DNA from: CAINVV01 sp036508555
GTDB taxonomy: Bacteria > Bacteroidota > Bacteroidia > Bacteroidales > Prolixibacteraceae
NCBI GenBank assembly: GCA_036508555.1
Contig: DATCHD010000069.1
Location: 1-49,395, forward strand
Length of the DNA: 49,395 bases
Reading direction: 5' to 3'
The translations under genes were made by a program, and so were the position numbers. Of the stretch, positions 26,009 to 33,583 are shown one piece after another (the first letter of the stretch is position 1; each line of letters starts with the position of its first letter). The notes beneath the pieces are model-generated. The model saw only the letters and a program-made list of their open reading frames with translations, was not told the DNA's origin and searched no databases.

Positions 26009-26278
26009 ATGAACAATAAAGAACCTATAATTATTGAGATGTTTTATACCCTGACTTGTCCCAACTGTAAAATTCTAAAGCGGATGCTTCAAGATGTTTT
26101 GCCAGAATTTGGTGACAAGTTTAAGATGGAAACAACTATGGCTAATTTGCCAATCGGTATGGTAAGAACCATGAAATTAGGTATTTATGCCGTACCAACG
26201 CTACTAATTAACAATGAGATTGTTTACAGGGAAGTCCCTGCGAAACAAGATTTAATAAATAAACTAAAGACATATTGA
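26009..26278 (+). CDS. Small thioredoxin-fold protein (CPNC)
   Basis: 89 residues forming a minimal thioredoxin-like fold: beta strand IIIEMFYTL, active-site motif CPNC followed by a helix (KILKRMLQDVLPEFG), and the cis-Pro loop YAVPTLLINNEIVYR. There is no signal peptide, so it is cytoplasmic. The short length and CPxC site resemble thioredoxin/glutaredoxin-like reductases of archaeal and anaerobe type. A -7-like TAACTTTC at 25974-25981 lies upstream. The next gene begins 2 bp after its stop, suggesting a shared transcript. Confidence 0.82.
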   Translation: MNNKEPIIIEMFYTLTCPNCKILKRMLQDVLPEFGDKFKMETTMANLPIGMVRTMKLGIYAVPTLLINNEIVYREVPAKQDLINKLKTY

Positions 26279-26280
26279 GT

Positions 26281-26511
26281 ATGGAAGGAAAGAAAAAATT
26301 AAGATGCCCGCTCGGTGTACCAGGAGGTATTATCGCAGCTTTAATAGGTGTAGGTGGAATCGTTTGCAGCATCATTTATTCTAACTGGCCGATGCTGGCC
26401 ATTTCGGTAGCGTTGTTTCTGCTTGCCGGACCTTTCGTCCGCATTACCATGATGATCCATTCGGCCAACGATCGCCTCGATGAACTCGAAAGCAAGATCG
26501 ATAAGAAGTGA
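26281..26511 (+). CDS. Small two-TM membrane protein of unknown function
   Basis: 76 residues from the ATG at 26281; a TTG two codons earlier overlaps the previous stop. After a basic N-terminus with RCPLGVPGG come two hydrophobic segments (about 16-34, IIAALIGVGGIVCSIIY, and 38-56, MLAISVALFLLAGPFV) and a charged C-terminal tail (SANDRLDELESKIDKK) that looks like a short coiled coil. Not assigned to a family. It sits between a thioredoxin-like gene and a nucleoside kinase gene, with a 26-bp gap to the latter; no function is inferred. Confidence 0.65.
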   Translation: MEGKKKLRCPLGVPGGIIAALIGVGGIVCSIIYSNWPMLAISVALFLLAGPFVRITMMIHSANDRLDELESKIDKK

Positions 26512-26537
26512 TTATCAGAGAAATTTAATTTGCTGGT

Positions 26538-28202
26538 ATGAAGAACATTGAAGTTTTCTGTGTCAATACCGGTACCAGCAATTTTTTTCCATTAGGAACC
26601 ACCTTGTCCGAGATCGCACTCACCATGCAGGTAAAACTGGAAGGCGCAGTATGTGGGGCTTATGTGAACCATAGGGTCAAGCCGATGGATTTCGAACTGG
26701 TCAAGCCCAAGCAGATCGAATTTTTCGACTACTCCAACCGCGACGGGCAAAGAATCTACCTCCGCACCTTGTCCTTTATCCTTTATGCTGCAATAAAAAA
26801 CCTGTGGCCGGATGCTCGTCTGAAAATCGATCACGCTATCTCTAAAGGGTATTATTGCAGTCTTGAAGCACTGGATCACCAGCTCTGCGAAGAAGATATC
26901 CGGCAGATCAGGGAAGAGATGAAATCAATTGTCAACCAGAACCTGCCTGTCACACGCATGGCAATGCTTACTGAAAAAGCCGTCCAGCTTTATGAGCAGG
27001 AGGGCCTTACCAGGAAAGCCGAACTCTTCAAGGCCTATGGGCGTTTATACGCACCCATTTTCGAACTGGGTGTCCATGTGAATTTCTTCTATGGCCATCA
27101 GCTCACTTCTACCGGCCCGGTTACCAGTTTCGGACTGGAAAAATATTACGATGGACTCTTGCTTCGTTTTCCAAAACAGAACAATTTCTATGAACTGGAA
27201 CCGGCTATCGAGCAAGATAAACTTTTTGGAATTTTCAGGGAGCACAAACAAAGGGCACGGCTACTGGGAGTGACTGATATCTCTGACCTGGACAAGGTTG
27301 TCGCGAGTGGCAAAGCCGGAAATGTGATAAAAGTTTCGGAGGCGCTGCACGAGAAGAAAATAGCCGAGATTGCCACGATCATCACGGAGCGGCACGACAA
27401 AATCAATATTGTACTCATCGCCGGACCCTCCAGCTCAGGGAAGACCACTTTCAGCAAACGCCTGGGCATTCAGCTGGCCGTCAACGGTCTGCATGCCATT
27501 CAGATTTCTTTGGATAATTTCTTCGTCGACCGTCAACAAACCCCTGTGGATGAGCACGGAGAGCTGGATTTTGAATCTCTGCAGGCCATCGATGTGGTAT
27601 TTTTCAATCAGCTATTAGTGAAACTGTTAAATGGTGAGCAGGTGGAAATGCCTAGCTTCGATTTCCAATCGGGACAGCGGGAGTTCAAGGATGAGTACCT
27701 GAAGATGGAAAAGGATACTATTCTGATCATTGAAGGCATTCATGGCCTCAATCCGGAGCTGATTCCGATGATCGATCCTGGGGCAACATTCAAGATTTTC
27801 ATTTCTGCCCTGACCCAAATCTCATTTGACGAACACACTTATGTTCCTACCACAGATAATCGTCTGCTGCGCAGAATGATAAGGGACGCTAAATACAGGG
27901 GTTACAGCGCCTCTACGACCATAAAACGTTGGCCCAGTGTTCGCAGGGGTGAGGATAAACATATATTTCCTTACCAGGAAAACGCCGATATCATGTTTAA
28001 TTCCGCCCTGGTATATGAGCTTGCAGTCATGAAAAATTATGCCAATACCCTGCTGAAATCGGTGAAAGAGAATGAACCGGAATATTCGGAAGCTGTACGA
28101 ATGTTAATCTTTATCTCTTATTTCGATTCAATACCCGAGACAGAGATTCCGCCAACTTCAGTCTTAAGAGAATTCCTGGGAGGAAGCAGTTTCGACTATT
28201 GA
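26538..28202 (+). CDS. TGS-domain nucleoside (uridine-type) kinase
   Basis: 554 residues in three parts: an N-terminal TGS-like domain (about 1-65, IEVFCVNTGTSNFFPLGTTLSEIA), a threonyl-tRNA-synthetase second-additional-domain-like region (about 70-230) and a C-terminal phosphoribulokinase/uridine-kinase P-loop domain (about 285-500) with VLIAGPSSSGKTTFSKRL, SLDNFFVDR and IIEGIHGLNPEL. This architecture is known in Bacteroidota and Firmicutes as a nucleoside kinase acting on uridine-like substrates. The substrate is inferred from the family. Length is normal. Confidence 0.88.
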   Translation: MKNIEVFCVNTGTSNFFPLGTTLSEIALTMQVKLEGAVCGAYVNHRVKPMDFELVKPKQIEFFDYSNRDGQRIYLRTLSFILYAAIKNLWPDARLKIDHAISKGYYCSLEALDHQLCEEDIRQIREEMKSIVNQNLPVTRMAMLTEKAVQLYEQEGLTRKAELFKAYGRLYAPIFELGVHVNFFYGHQLTSTGPVTSFGLEKYYDGLLLRFPKQNNFYELEPAIEQDKLFGIFREHKQRARLLGVTDISDLDKVVASGKAGNVIKVSEALHEKKIAEIATIITERHDKINIVLIAGPSSSGKTTFSKRLGIQLAVNGLHAIQISLDNFFVDRQQTPVDEHGELDFESLQAIDVVFFNQLLVKLLNGEQVEMPSFDFQSGQREFKDEYLKMEKDTILIIEGIHGLNPELIPMIDPGATFKIFISALTQISFDEHTYVPTTDNRLLRRMIRDAKYRGYSASTTIKRWPSVRRGEDKHIFPYQENADIMFNSALVYELAVMKNYANTLLKSVKENEPEYSEAVRMLIFISYFDSIPETEIPPTSVLREFLGGSSFDY

Positions 28203-28235
28203 TAAACTGCTTTGAATTCAAACTTTAAGCATCCT

Positions 28236-28294
28236 GCGTCATGCTGAACTTGATCCGGAATGACGTTCCGTCAATTGGCACTTAACACAACCCA
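28236..28294. repeat. Composite repeat: GCGTCATGCTGAACTTGAT element plus TTCCGTCAAT element
   Basis: 28236-28265 is a GTCATGCTGAACTTG-type element related to 45597-45624, and 28266-28294 is the second copy of the element at 25927-25957. The composite runs into the last codons of yqeY: it supplies that gene's TAA stop and final residues. Confidence 0.8.
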
Positions 28295-28737
28295 AGTAAG
28301 GTTCGGACTTTCTCCGAAATCAGCTTACCATCCACCTTGCCTGCCAGCTCTTTGGTGGCAATTCCCATCACCTTGCCCATCTCTTTCATAGATGTAGCCC
28401 CGCACGCTGCAATAATCGACCCGATGGCGGCGGTCAACTCTTCATCATTCATCTGTTTCGGAAGATAGGAATCATACACTTTTACCTGTGCCAATTCAAA
28501 ATCGGATAGGTCGGAACGGTTCTGTTGACGGTAGATCTCAGCTGAATCGCGACCTTGTTTAGCCAATTTGGAAATAGATTTAATAGCCTCATCATCAGGA
28601 AGATCCTCATTCCCGTTTTTGGCCGTTTTAGCTTCCAGCAGCACCTTTTTAATGTTACGGACTGCTTCCAGCCTTTCCTTGTCGCGGGCCAGCATGGCTG
28701 CCCTGATATCGTCATTGATCTGATCGAAAATGGACAT
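28282..28737 (-). CDS. yqeY: GatB/YqeY domain protein
   Basis: A 151-residue helical protein of the YqeY family, related to the C-terminal tRNA-binding domain of GatB: DQINDDIRAAMLARDKERLEAVRNIKKVLLEAK at the start, KLAKQGRDSAEIYRQ in the middle, YLPKQMNDEEL and MGKVMGIATKELAGKVDGKLISE near the end. Its exact biochemical role is not settled. It is the last gene of the dcw cluster, 27 bp after the second ftsZ, a common position in Bacteroidota. The C-terminal GLC and stop lie inside a dispersed repeat. Confidence 0.9.
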   Translation of the reverse strand: MSIFDQINDDIRAAMLARDKERLEAVRNIKKVLLEAKTAKNGNEDLPDDEAIKSISKLAKQGRDSAEIYRQQNRSDLSDFELAQVKVYDSYLPKQMNDEELTAAIGSIIAACGATSMKEMGKVMGIATKELAGKVDGKLISEKVRTLLGLC

Positions 28738-28764
28738 AGTCGAAATTATTAGTGATAGTTTAAA

Positions 28765-30177
28765 TTAATCTGCCTTATCGTGCAGAAACGAATTATTTTT
28801 CCGGAGTTTCAATCCGTCTTCAGGATTGCTGGAGAGCGAATAACGGGACATTGACTTTCCTTTGTCGGTAGTTAAATCCGGCTTTTGTTTCATCCTGCGC
28901 CTTTCGAAAGCAGGGACTTTTGAAAGCTCGTTGATGTAATCTTCGGTCTGACTATAAAAATCAACATGCATAACTTTTTTAACGGTTTCCGGGGATCCGG
29001 AGTACGGATCAATCATCCTTTTGGGATAGAGCCTGCTAATAACTTCCTCCTGCTCGTCCTCGATCCATTCGTGGCGGTTGGAAAAATCGCCCGGGAAGAA
29101 GGTCTCTGATTTCGGTCCGGAGTGGGTATTTTTTTCGGGGGTCTCATCAACAATCGGTACCATAACCTTATCTAAAGACCTATCCATTTTCAATTCAGGA
29201 ATGGAGCTACTCTTGAACCCGGTGGCCACTACAGTAACAGTAAGTGCCTCTCCCAGTGAAGGATCCACTGCAATACCATGGATCAGGTCGGCATTGTTAC
29301 CTGCCATTTCCTGCACATATTCGTTGACCTGGTTGACTTCATCCATCGTCACTTCTTTGATTTCACCTGAGGTGATATTGACCAGTATATTTTTTGCGCC
29401 ACGAATATCATTGTTGTTCAGCAGCGGAGAGTTGATGGCTCCTTCCGCGGCTTTCCGGGCACGATCCGCGCCGCTAAAAGTAGCGGAACCCATGATGGCC
29501 ACACCAGAGTTTTGCAAAACTGTTTTAACATCCTCAAAGTCGACATTGATAAAGCCCGTGCTGGTAATGATATCCGCAATACCCCTTGCGGCTGTAGCCA
29601 GCACGTCATCCGCCTTAGCGAACGCTTTCGAGATGGGAAAATCACCGTAGATCTCCCGGATCCTTTCATTATTGATGATCAGCAGGGAGTCAACATGCCC
29701 CTCCATCTGCCTGATTCCCTCGATTGCCTGCTGAATCCTGAGTTTTCCCTCGTTACGGAAAGGAAGGGTCACAATACCGATGGTAAGAATTTTATTGGTG
29801 CGGGCAACCTCGGCAATGACAGGAGCAGCGCCCGTGCCCGTACCACCGCCCATCCCTGCCGTGATGAAAACCATCTTCGTGTTGGAAGTAAAAATAGCTT
29901 CAATCTCTTCGATGTTTTCGTTGGCAGACTCACGGCCTATCAACGGCTTGTTTCCGGCGCCACGACCTTCTGTCAGGGCAGATCCCAGCTGCACTTTGAG
30001 GGGAACCGGACTCTTGAGCAGATGCTGCAAATCCGTATTGCAGATGGCAAAATCGACATCTTTGATCCCCTGTCTGAACATGTGGTTGACGGCATTGCTG
30101 CCACCACCGCCCACACCAATCACTTTGATGATGTTTTCCGATGCGGTCGGAAGATCGAATTCTATTAATTCTTTCAT
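28765..30177 (-). CDS. ftsZ: FtsZ paralogue B, with PAF-RR-type C-terminal motif
   Basis: 470 residues. All tubulin/FtsZ GTPase elements are present: VIGVGGGGSNAVNHM, the GGGTGTG signature, LPFRNEGK, and the T7 catalytic loop NVDFEDVKTVL with both acidic residues. After the core (to about 320) comes a variable linker and, at 421-429, VPAFERRRM, resembling the conserved C-terminal peptide of Bacteroidota FtsZ that binds FtsA and other partners. About 41 further residues follow it, more than usual. Opening IEFDLPTASENIIKVIG resembles ordinary Bacteroidales FtsZ. It lies 15 bp downstream of a second full-length ftsZ. Both are expected to polymerise at midcell. Confidence 0.95.
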   Translation of the reverse strand: MKELIEFDLPTASENIIKVIGVGGGGSNAVNHMFRQGIKDVDFAICNTDLQHLLKSPVPLKVQLGSALTEGRGAGNKPLIGRESANENIEEIEAIFTSNTKMVFITAGMGGGTGTGAAPVIAEVARTNKILTIGIVTLPFRNEGKLRIQQAIEGIRQMEGHVDSLLIINNERIREIYGDFPISKAFAKADDVLATAARGIADIITSTGFINVDFEDVKTVLQNSGVAIMGSATFSGADRARKAAEGAINSPLLNNNDIRGAKNILVNITSGEIKEVTMDEVNQVNEYVQEMAGNNADLIHGIAVDPSLGEALTVTVVATGFKSSSIPELKMDRSLDKVMVPIVDETPEKNTHSGPKSETFFPGDFSNRHEWIEDEQEEVISRLYPKRMIDPYSGSPETVKKVMHVDFYSQTEDYINELSKVPAFERRRMKQKPDLTTDKGKSMSRYSLSSNPEDGLKLRKNNSFLHDKAD

Positions 30178-30192
30178 ATAATTAATGTTTTA

Positions 30193-31506
30193 TTATTTCA
30201 CCTCCTCATCCTCGTCCGAAAAGAGCCCCCCAAACTGGCTGTTAAACCATTTTGAGATGGATTCCCGTTCGGGCTTCTTAATATTTTTATTCACCTGAAC
30301 TTTTACTGGCATTTCCATCTCCGGTTGTTCTCCGCTAACCATTTCAATTTCAGGTTCTTCTGCCCTTGCTGAATAATCATTTTCAATCACAATGCCCATA
30401 AACTCATCGGGTTCTTCCTCTATGACAGGCAGTTTTTTCTCCGCAGCTTCTTCAATAGTGAAGGAAACAGGTTTGTCAATCATGACTTTCTCGGTAGAAG
30501 GCGTTACTCTTCGAACTGGATTCGGGTCATGCAAGAATCCGGTGGCGATGATGGTCACGCTGATCTTGTTACCCAATGAAGCATCGTAACCGTTCCCCCA
30601 GATGATATTGGCATTGTCGCCGGCCGCCTGCTGCAAGTAATCGATGATCTGGCCGATTTCACCCATCCGCACCTCCTCTTCTCCTGAAATGATGTTCAGC
30701 AGGATGTTGGAAGTACCGTAAATGTTGTTGCTGTCGAGGAGCGGCGACTGCAGCGCGTCTTCCACAGCATCGTAGGCCCGATCCGGCCCTTCTGCCAATC
30801 CCGTTCCCATAATGAAGACGCCGCTGTTGCGCATCACGGTATTCACATCTGCAAAGTCGATGTTGATATTACCATGAAGCGTAATGATTTCGGCGCACCC
30901 TTTCACGGCAGTGCAGACGATGTCATCTGCCTTTGCAAATGCCTCTCTTGCAGGCAGTTCACCATATACCTTGTGCAGATTCTCATTGCTGATCACCAGC
31001 ATACAGTCGACATAGCGGTCGAGCTTCATAATTCCCTCACTCGCTTGCTCATAACGCAGCTTTCCCTCTTTTCTGGAAGGCATGGTCACTACCGCGATGG
31101 TCAGGATATCCATGTCCCTGGCCAGCTGGGCAATGATCGGCGCGGCGCCTGTTCCGGTTCCGCCGCCCATTCCTGCCGTGATGAAGACCATCCTGGTATT
31201 GGATTCCAGAATCTTCCTGACTTCATCAAGGTTCTCAATAGCAGCCTGTTCTCCTTTTTTGGGTGCGTTGCCGGCACCCCTGCCTTCGGTGAGTGTGACA
31301 CCAAGCTGAATTTTGACTGGCACCGGACTGTTGGCGAGGGCTTGTGCATCCGTGTTACAAACGACAAAATCCACACCGGCAATACCATTGTGGTACATAT
31401 GATTGACGGCATTACTTCCTCCTCCACCAACGCCAATGACTTTGATGATGGAGTTGTAAGGGTCCTGAGAACCAAATGATAACAGATCGTCGACTTTATT
31501 TTCCAT
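30193..31506 (-). CDS. ftsZ: FtsZ paralogue A, with amphipathic C-terminal tail
   Basis: 437 residues with an intact GTPase: VIGVGGGGSNAVNHMY, GGGTGTG, MPSRKEGK and T7 loop NIDFADVNTVM. The core is clearly homologous to the downstream paralogue but differs at many positions. The C-terminus has no PAF-RR-type peptide. Instead, after an acidic linker, it ends ESISKWFNSQFGGLFSDEDE: hydrophobic residues I, W/F, F and L/F fall every 3-4 positions, as in an amphipathic helix, and the segment resembles the end of FtsA encoded next door (VKEGFDGLFEDSE). Direct membrane binding is an inference. ftsA lies 8 bp upstream. Confidence 0.95.
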   Translation of the reverse strand: MENKVDDLLSFGSQDPYNSIIKVIGVGGGGSNAVNHMYHNGIAGVDFVVCNTDAQALANSPVPVKIQLGVTLTEGRGAGNAPKKGEQAAIENLDEVRKILESNTRMVFITAGMGGGTGTGAAPIIAQLARDMDILTIAVVTMPSRKEGKLRYEQASEGIMKLDRYVDCMLVISNENLHKVYGELPAREAFAKADDIVCTAVKGCAEIITLHGNINIDFADVNTVMRNSGVFIMGTGLAEGPDRAYDAVEDALQSPLLDSNNIYGTSNILLNIISGEEEVRMGEIGQIIDYLQQAAGDNANIIWGNGYDASLGNKISVTIIATGFLHDPNPVRRVTPSTEKVMIDKPVSFTIEEAAEKKLPVIEEEPDEFMGIVIENDYSARAEEPEIEMVSGEQPEMEMPVKVQVNKNIKKPERESISKWFNSQFGGLFSDEDEEVK

Positions 31507-31514
31507 GTTTTACG

Positions 31515-32834
31515 TTATTTGCGTTCCGAATCTTCGAAGAGCCCGTCGAAGCCCTCCTTAACTTTATCTACCAGATCAAACAATCCTCGCGTTTTCTTTT
31601 TTGCAGGCGCCGCTTTCGGCGCCTCTTCCTGAACGACTGATTCGACCATCCCGGTAGGGTATTTTAAGCTTCTCGAAGTGATCAGCCCGTGAACCAATAT
31701 TCCCAGCAGATTGGCTGATCCGGGCGTTGACAACTGTTCATTAAATAGTTGTTCCTTCATGGCAATGATAGGTCTGCCATACCTGACATCCATTCCGGTC
31801 ATATAGCTGACCATCTTTTCGATTCCGTTCAAGCTCGATCCGTTGCCTGTCAGCACGATTCCGGCACCCAGCTTATCCATATAAGTACTCGATTCGAGCT
31901 GAAAGCAGACCCACTCGAGGATCTCTTCCTCCCGGGCCTGGATAATTCCTGCCAGACTCTTGAAAGAGATCTCTTTCGCCGGCCATCCCTCCACTTCGGG
32001 AATCTGTGCAACTTTGTTTTCAGGTGCAAGATCTGCCATGGCATATCCGCAGTTTACCTTCACCTTTTCCGCGTGACGAGGAATAATATTGCAGCCCTCC
32101 TTGATATCATTGGAAATTACGTTGCCTCCAAAAGGAAGTTCGAGCGCCATCCTCAGTTTATTTTCGTAATAGAGAGACAGACCCGTTGTTCCGGCACCCA
32201 TATCCAGGAGCACAACTCCTGCTTCCTTTTCATCCTGAGAAAGGCAGGCTGTTCCCTGAACATACGGGTTGACGAACACCCCTGCGAGCCCGAAACCAGC
32301 TTTCTCGATCGCACGTGTCAGGTTCTTTTCGTAGTTTTCGGATGCCAGTACGATGTTGAAATTAGCATCGATCCGGCGCCCCGCAATTCCGACCGGTTTA
32401 GTGATTTCCCGCTCTCCGTCAACAATATACTCGGTCGGTACCAGGTGATAAATCTTTTCACCGGGTTGCGTCGCATGGCGGCGAGCCTCATCCGACAAAG
32501 CCTTCACTATAGCTTGCGTCACTTCGTTCCTCTCTGTCATCCGGTAACAGGAATAGGGCCGGTTACCGATTTTCTGACCCGAGATGCCCGAGTAAAGCTT
32601 CCTGACTTTCAGGTTAGTAGCTCTTTCAAGGATAGCCACTGCCTTGCGAATGGATTCGGATGCATCATCAATGTTAACCACCACTCCATTCCGGATACCC
32701 TGGGAAGGCACTTCACCAAAAGCAAGAATATCCAGTTTATTGTCCGCTGTAAAGCGTCCAAGGATGGCTCTTGTACGGTAAGTGCCGATGTCGATAGCGG
32801 CTGCTAATTCTCTTGTCTGGCTCATATTAATCAT
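31515..32834 (-). CDS. ftsA: Cell division protein FtsA
   Basis: 439 residues, an actin-family ATPase that ties FtsZ polymers to the inner membrane and recruits later division proteins. Seen: the phosphate-1 motif AAAIDIGTYRTRAILG, an SHS2-like 1C region with KLYSGISGQ, the phosphate-2 motif VVLLDMGAGTTGLSLY, the adenosine motif GIVLTGNGSSLNGIE, and a C-terminal amphipathic membrane-targeting helix (GLFDLVDKVKEGFDGLF). The ATG overlaps the ftsQ stop (ATGA, 32831-32834); a second ATG three codons later is possible. Confidence 0.95.
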   Translation of the reverse strand: MINMSQTRELAAAIDIGTYRTRAILGRFTADNKLDILAFGEVPSQGIRNGVVVNIDDASESIRKAVAILERATNLKVRKLYSGISGQKIGNRPYSCYRMTERNEVTQAIVKALSDEARRHATQPGEKIYHLVPTEYIVDGEREITKPVGIAGRRIDANFNIVLASENYEKNLTRAIEKAGFGLAGVFVNPYVQGTACLSQDEKEAGVVLLDMGAGTTGLSLYYENKLRMALELPFGGNVISNDIKEGCNIIPRHAEKVKVNCGYAMADLAPENKVAQIPEVEGWPAKEISFKSLAGIIQAREEEILEWVCFQLESSTYMDKLGAGIVLTGNGSSLNGIEKMVSYMTGMDVRYGRPIIAMKEQLFNEQLSTPGSANLLGILVHGLITSRSLKYPTGMVESVVQEEAPKAAPAKKKTRGLFDLVDKVKEGFDGLFEDSERK

Positions 32835-33583
32835 TTTTTTAAACAGATTACCTGATTTTTATACGACAGGTTGATGGTTTTATATAAAGTCCATCCACCG
32901 TTTTTGAATCCTTCTTTATACAATGCCTTCAGATTCCTGAACTTAATCTCATAATTATCGGGCGAACCGAAAAGGATCAGCTGTTCCCCAACCCGGGGGA
33001 CCATCGTAAGATTGCCATTCCCTCCCACATGAATCTGATCGATTTGTGCATTGAGGAACGGATCATCTTTCAAATAAGTGATAAGCGGAAGAAGTTTTTT
33101 ACGGGCAAACTCATAAGCTATCACCCCCGAAACCATCAGCACCCGTGGGGTATAATTTGGTGTCCAGTCGAAGCTTTTCCCAAACCGGTCCATGTAAAAA
33201 TCCCGTCCTGGCTGATCCACCCTGAATTCAGGATTTCGCTGTTTGACCTTCACCACCAGTGACCCTTCTCCAGGCTTTCCCCTGCCTACAATAGTGGTAA
33301 AGACGGTAACTTCTTCAATCGCCTTGATTTTACGGAGACCATCTTCAATGGTTCTCAAGTCGATTCGCCCCAGATTCTGACGAAGAATACGATTGTTATG
33401 ACTCAAGACCCAATTCCGGATTTCGCGGCTCCTGATGAACTGGAAATCAGCAGAATCCGCTATTTCGACCCTCACATCGGTGCATACGATTTTCTTGCTC
33501 TCGTAGATGGTGAATCCCAATGAGAGGGAAACCGCCGCGAGAGCCAGGCACCAAATGATGAGTCGTCCAATTTTCTTAAACAT
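32831..33583 (-). CDS. ftsQ: Cell division protein FtsQ/DivIB
   Basis: 250 residues: short cytoplasmic basic N-terminus, one membrane anchor (about 7-27, LIIWCLALAAVSLSLGFTIYE), then a periplasmic part with a POTRA-like segment (REIRNWVLSHNNRILRQNLGRIDLRTIEDGLRKI shows the usual helix order) and a FtsQ/DivIB domain that ends near the C-terminus (YKTINLSYKNQVICLKK). FtsQ links early and late division proteins. It overlaps murC by 8 bp and ftsA by 4 bp, so it is translationally coupled on both sides. Confidence 0.88.
   Translation of the reverse strand: MFKKIGRLIIWCLALAAVSLSLGFTIYESKKIVCTDVRVEIADSADFQFIRSREIRNWVLSHNNRILRQNLGRIDLRTIEDGLRKIKAIEEVTVFTTIVGRGKPGEGSLVVKVKQRNPEFRVDQPGRDFYMDRFGKSFDWTPNYTPRVLMVSGVIAYEFARKKLLPLITYLKDDPFLNAQIDQIHVGGNGNLTMVPRVGEQLILFGSPDNYEIKFRNLKALYKEGFKNGGWTLYKTINLSYKNQVICLKK

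Noticed and set aside
29078..29650. 190-codon plus-strand frame antisense to ftsZ paralogue B, and a similar frame antisense to paralogue A and ftsA
   Set aside because: These are antisense shadows caused by codon bias in conserved genes; they contain no recognisable domain.
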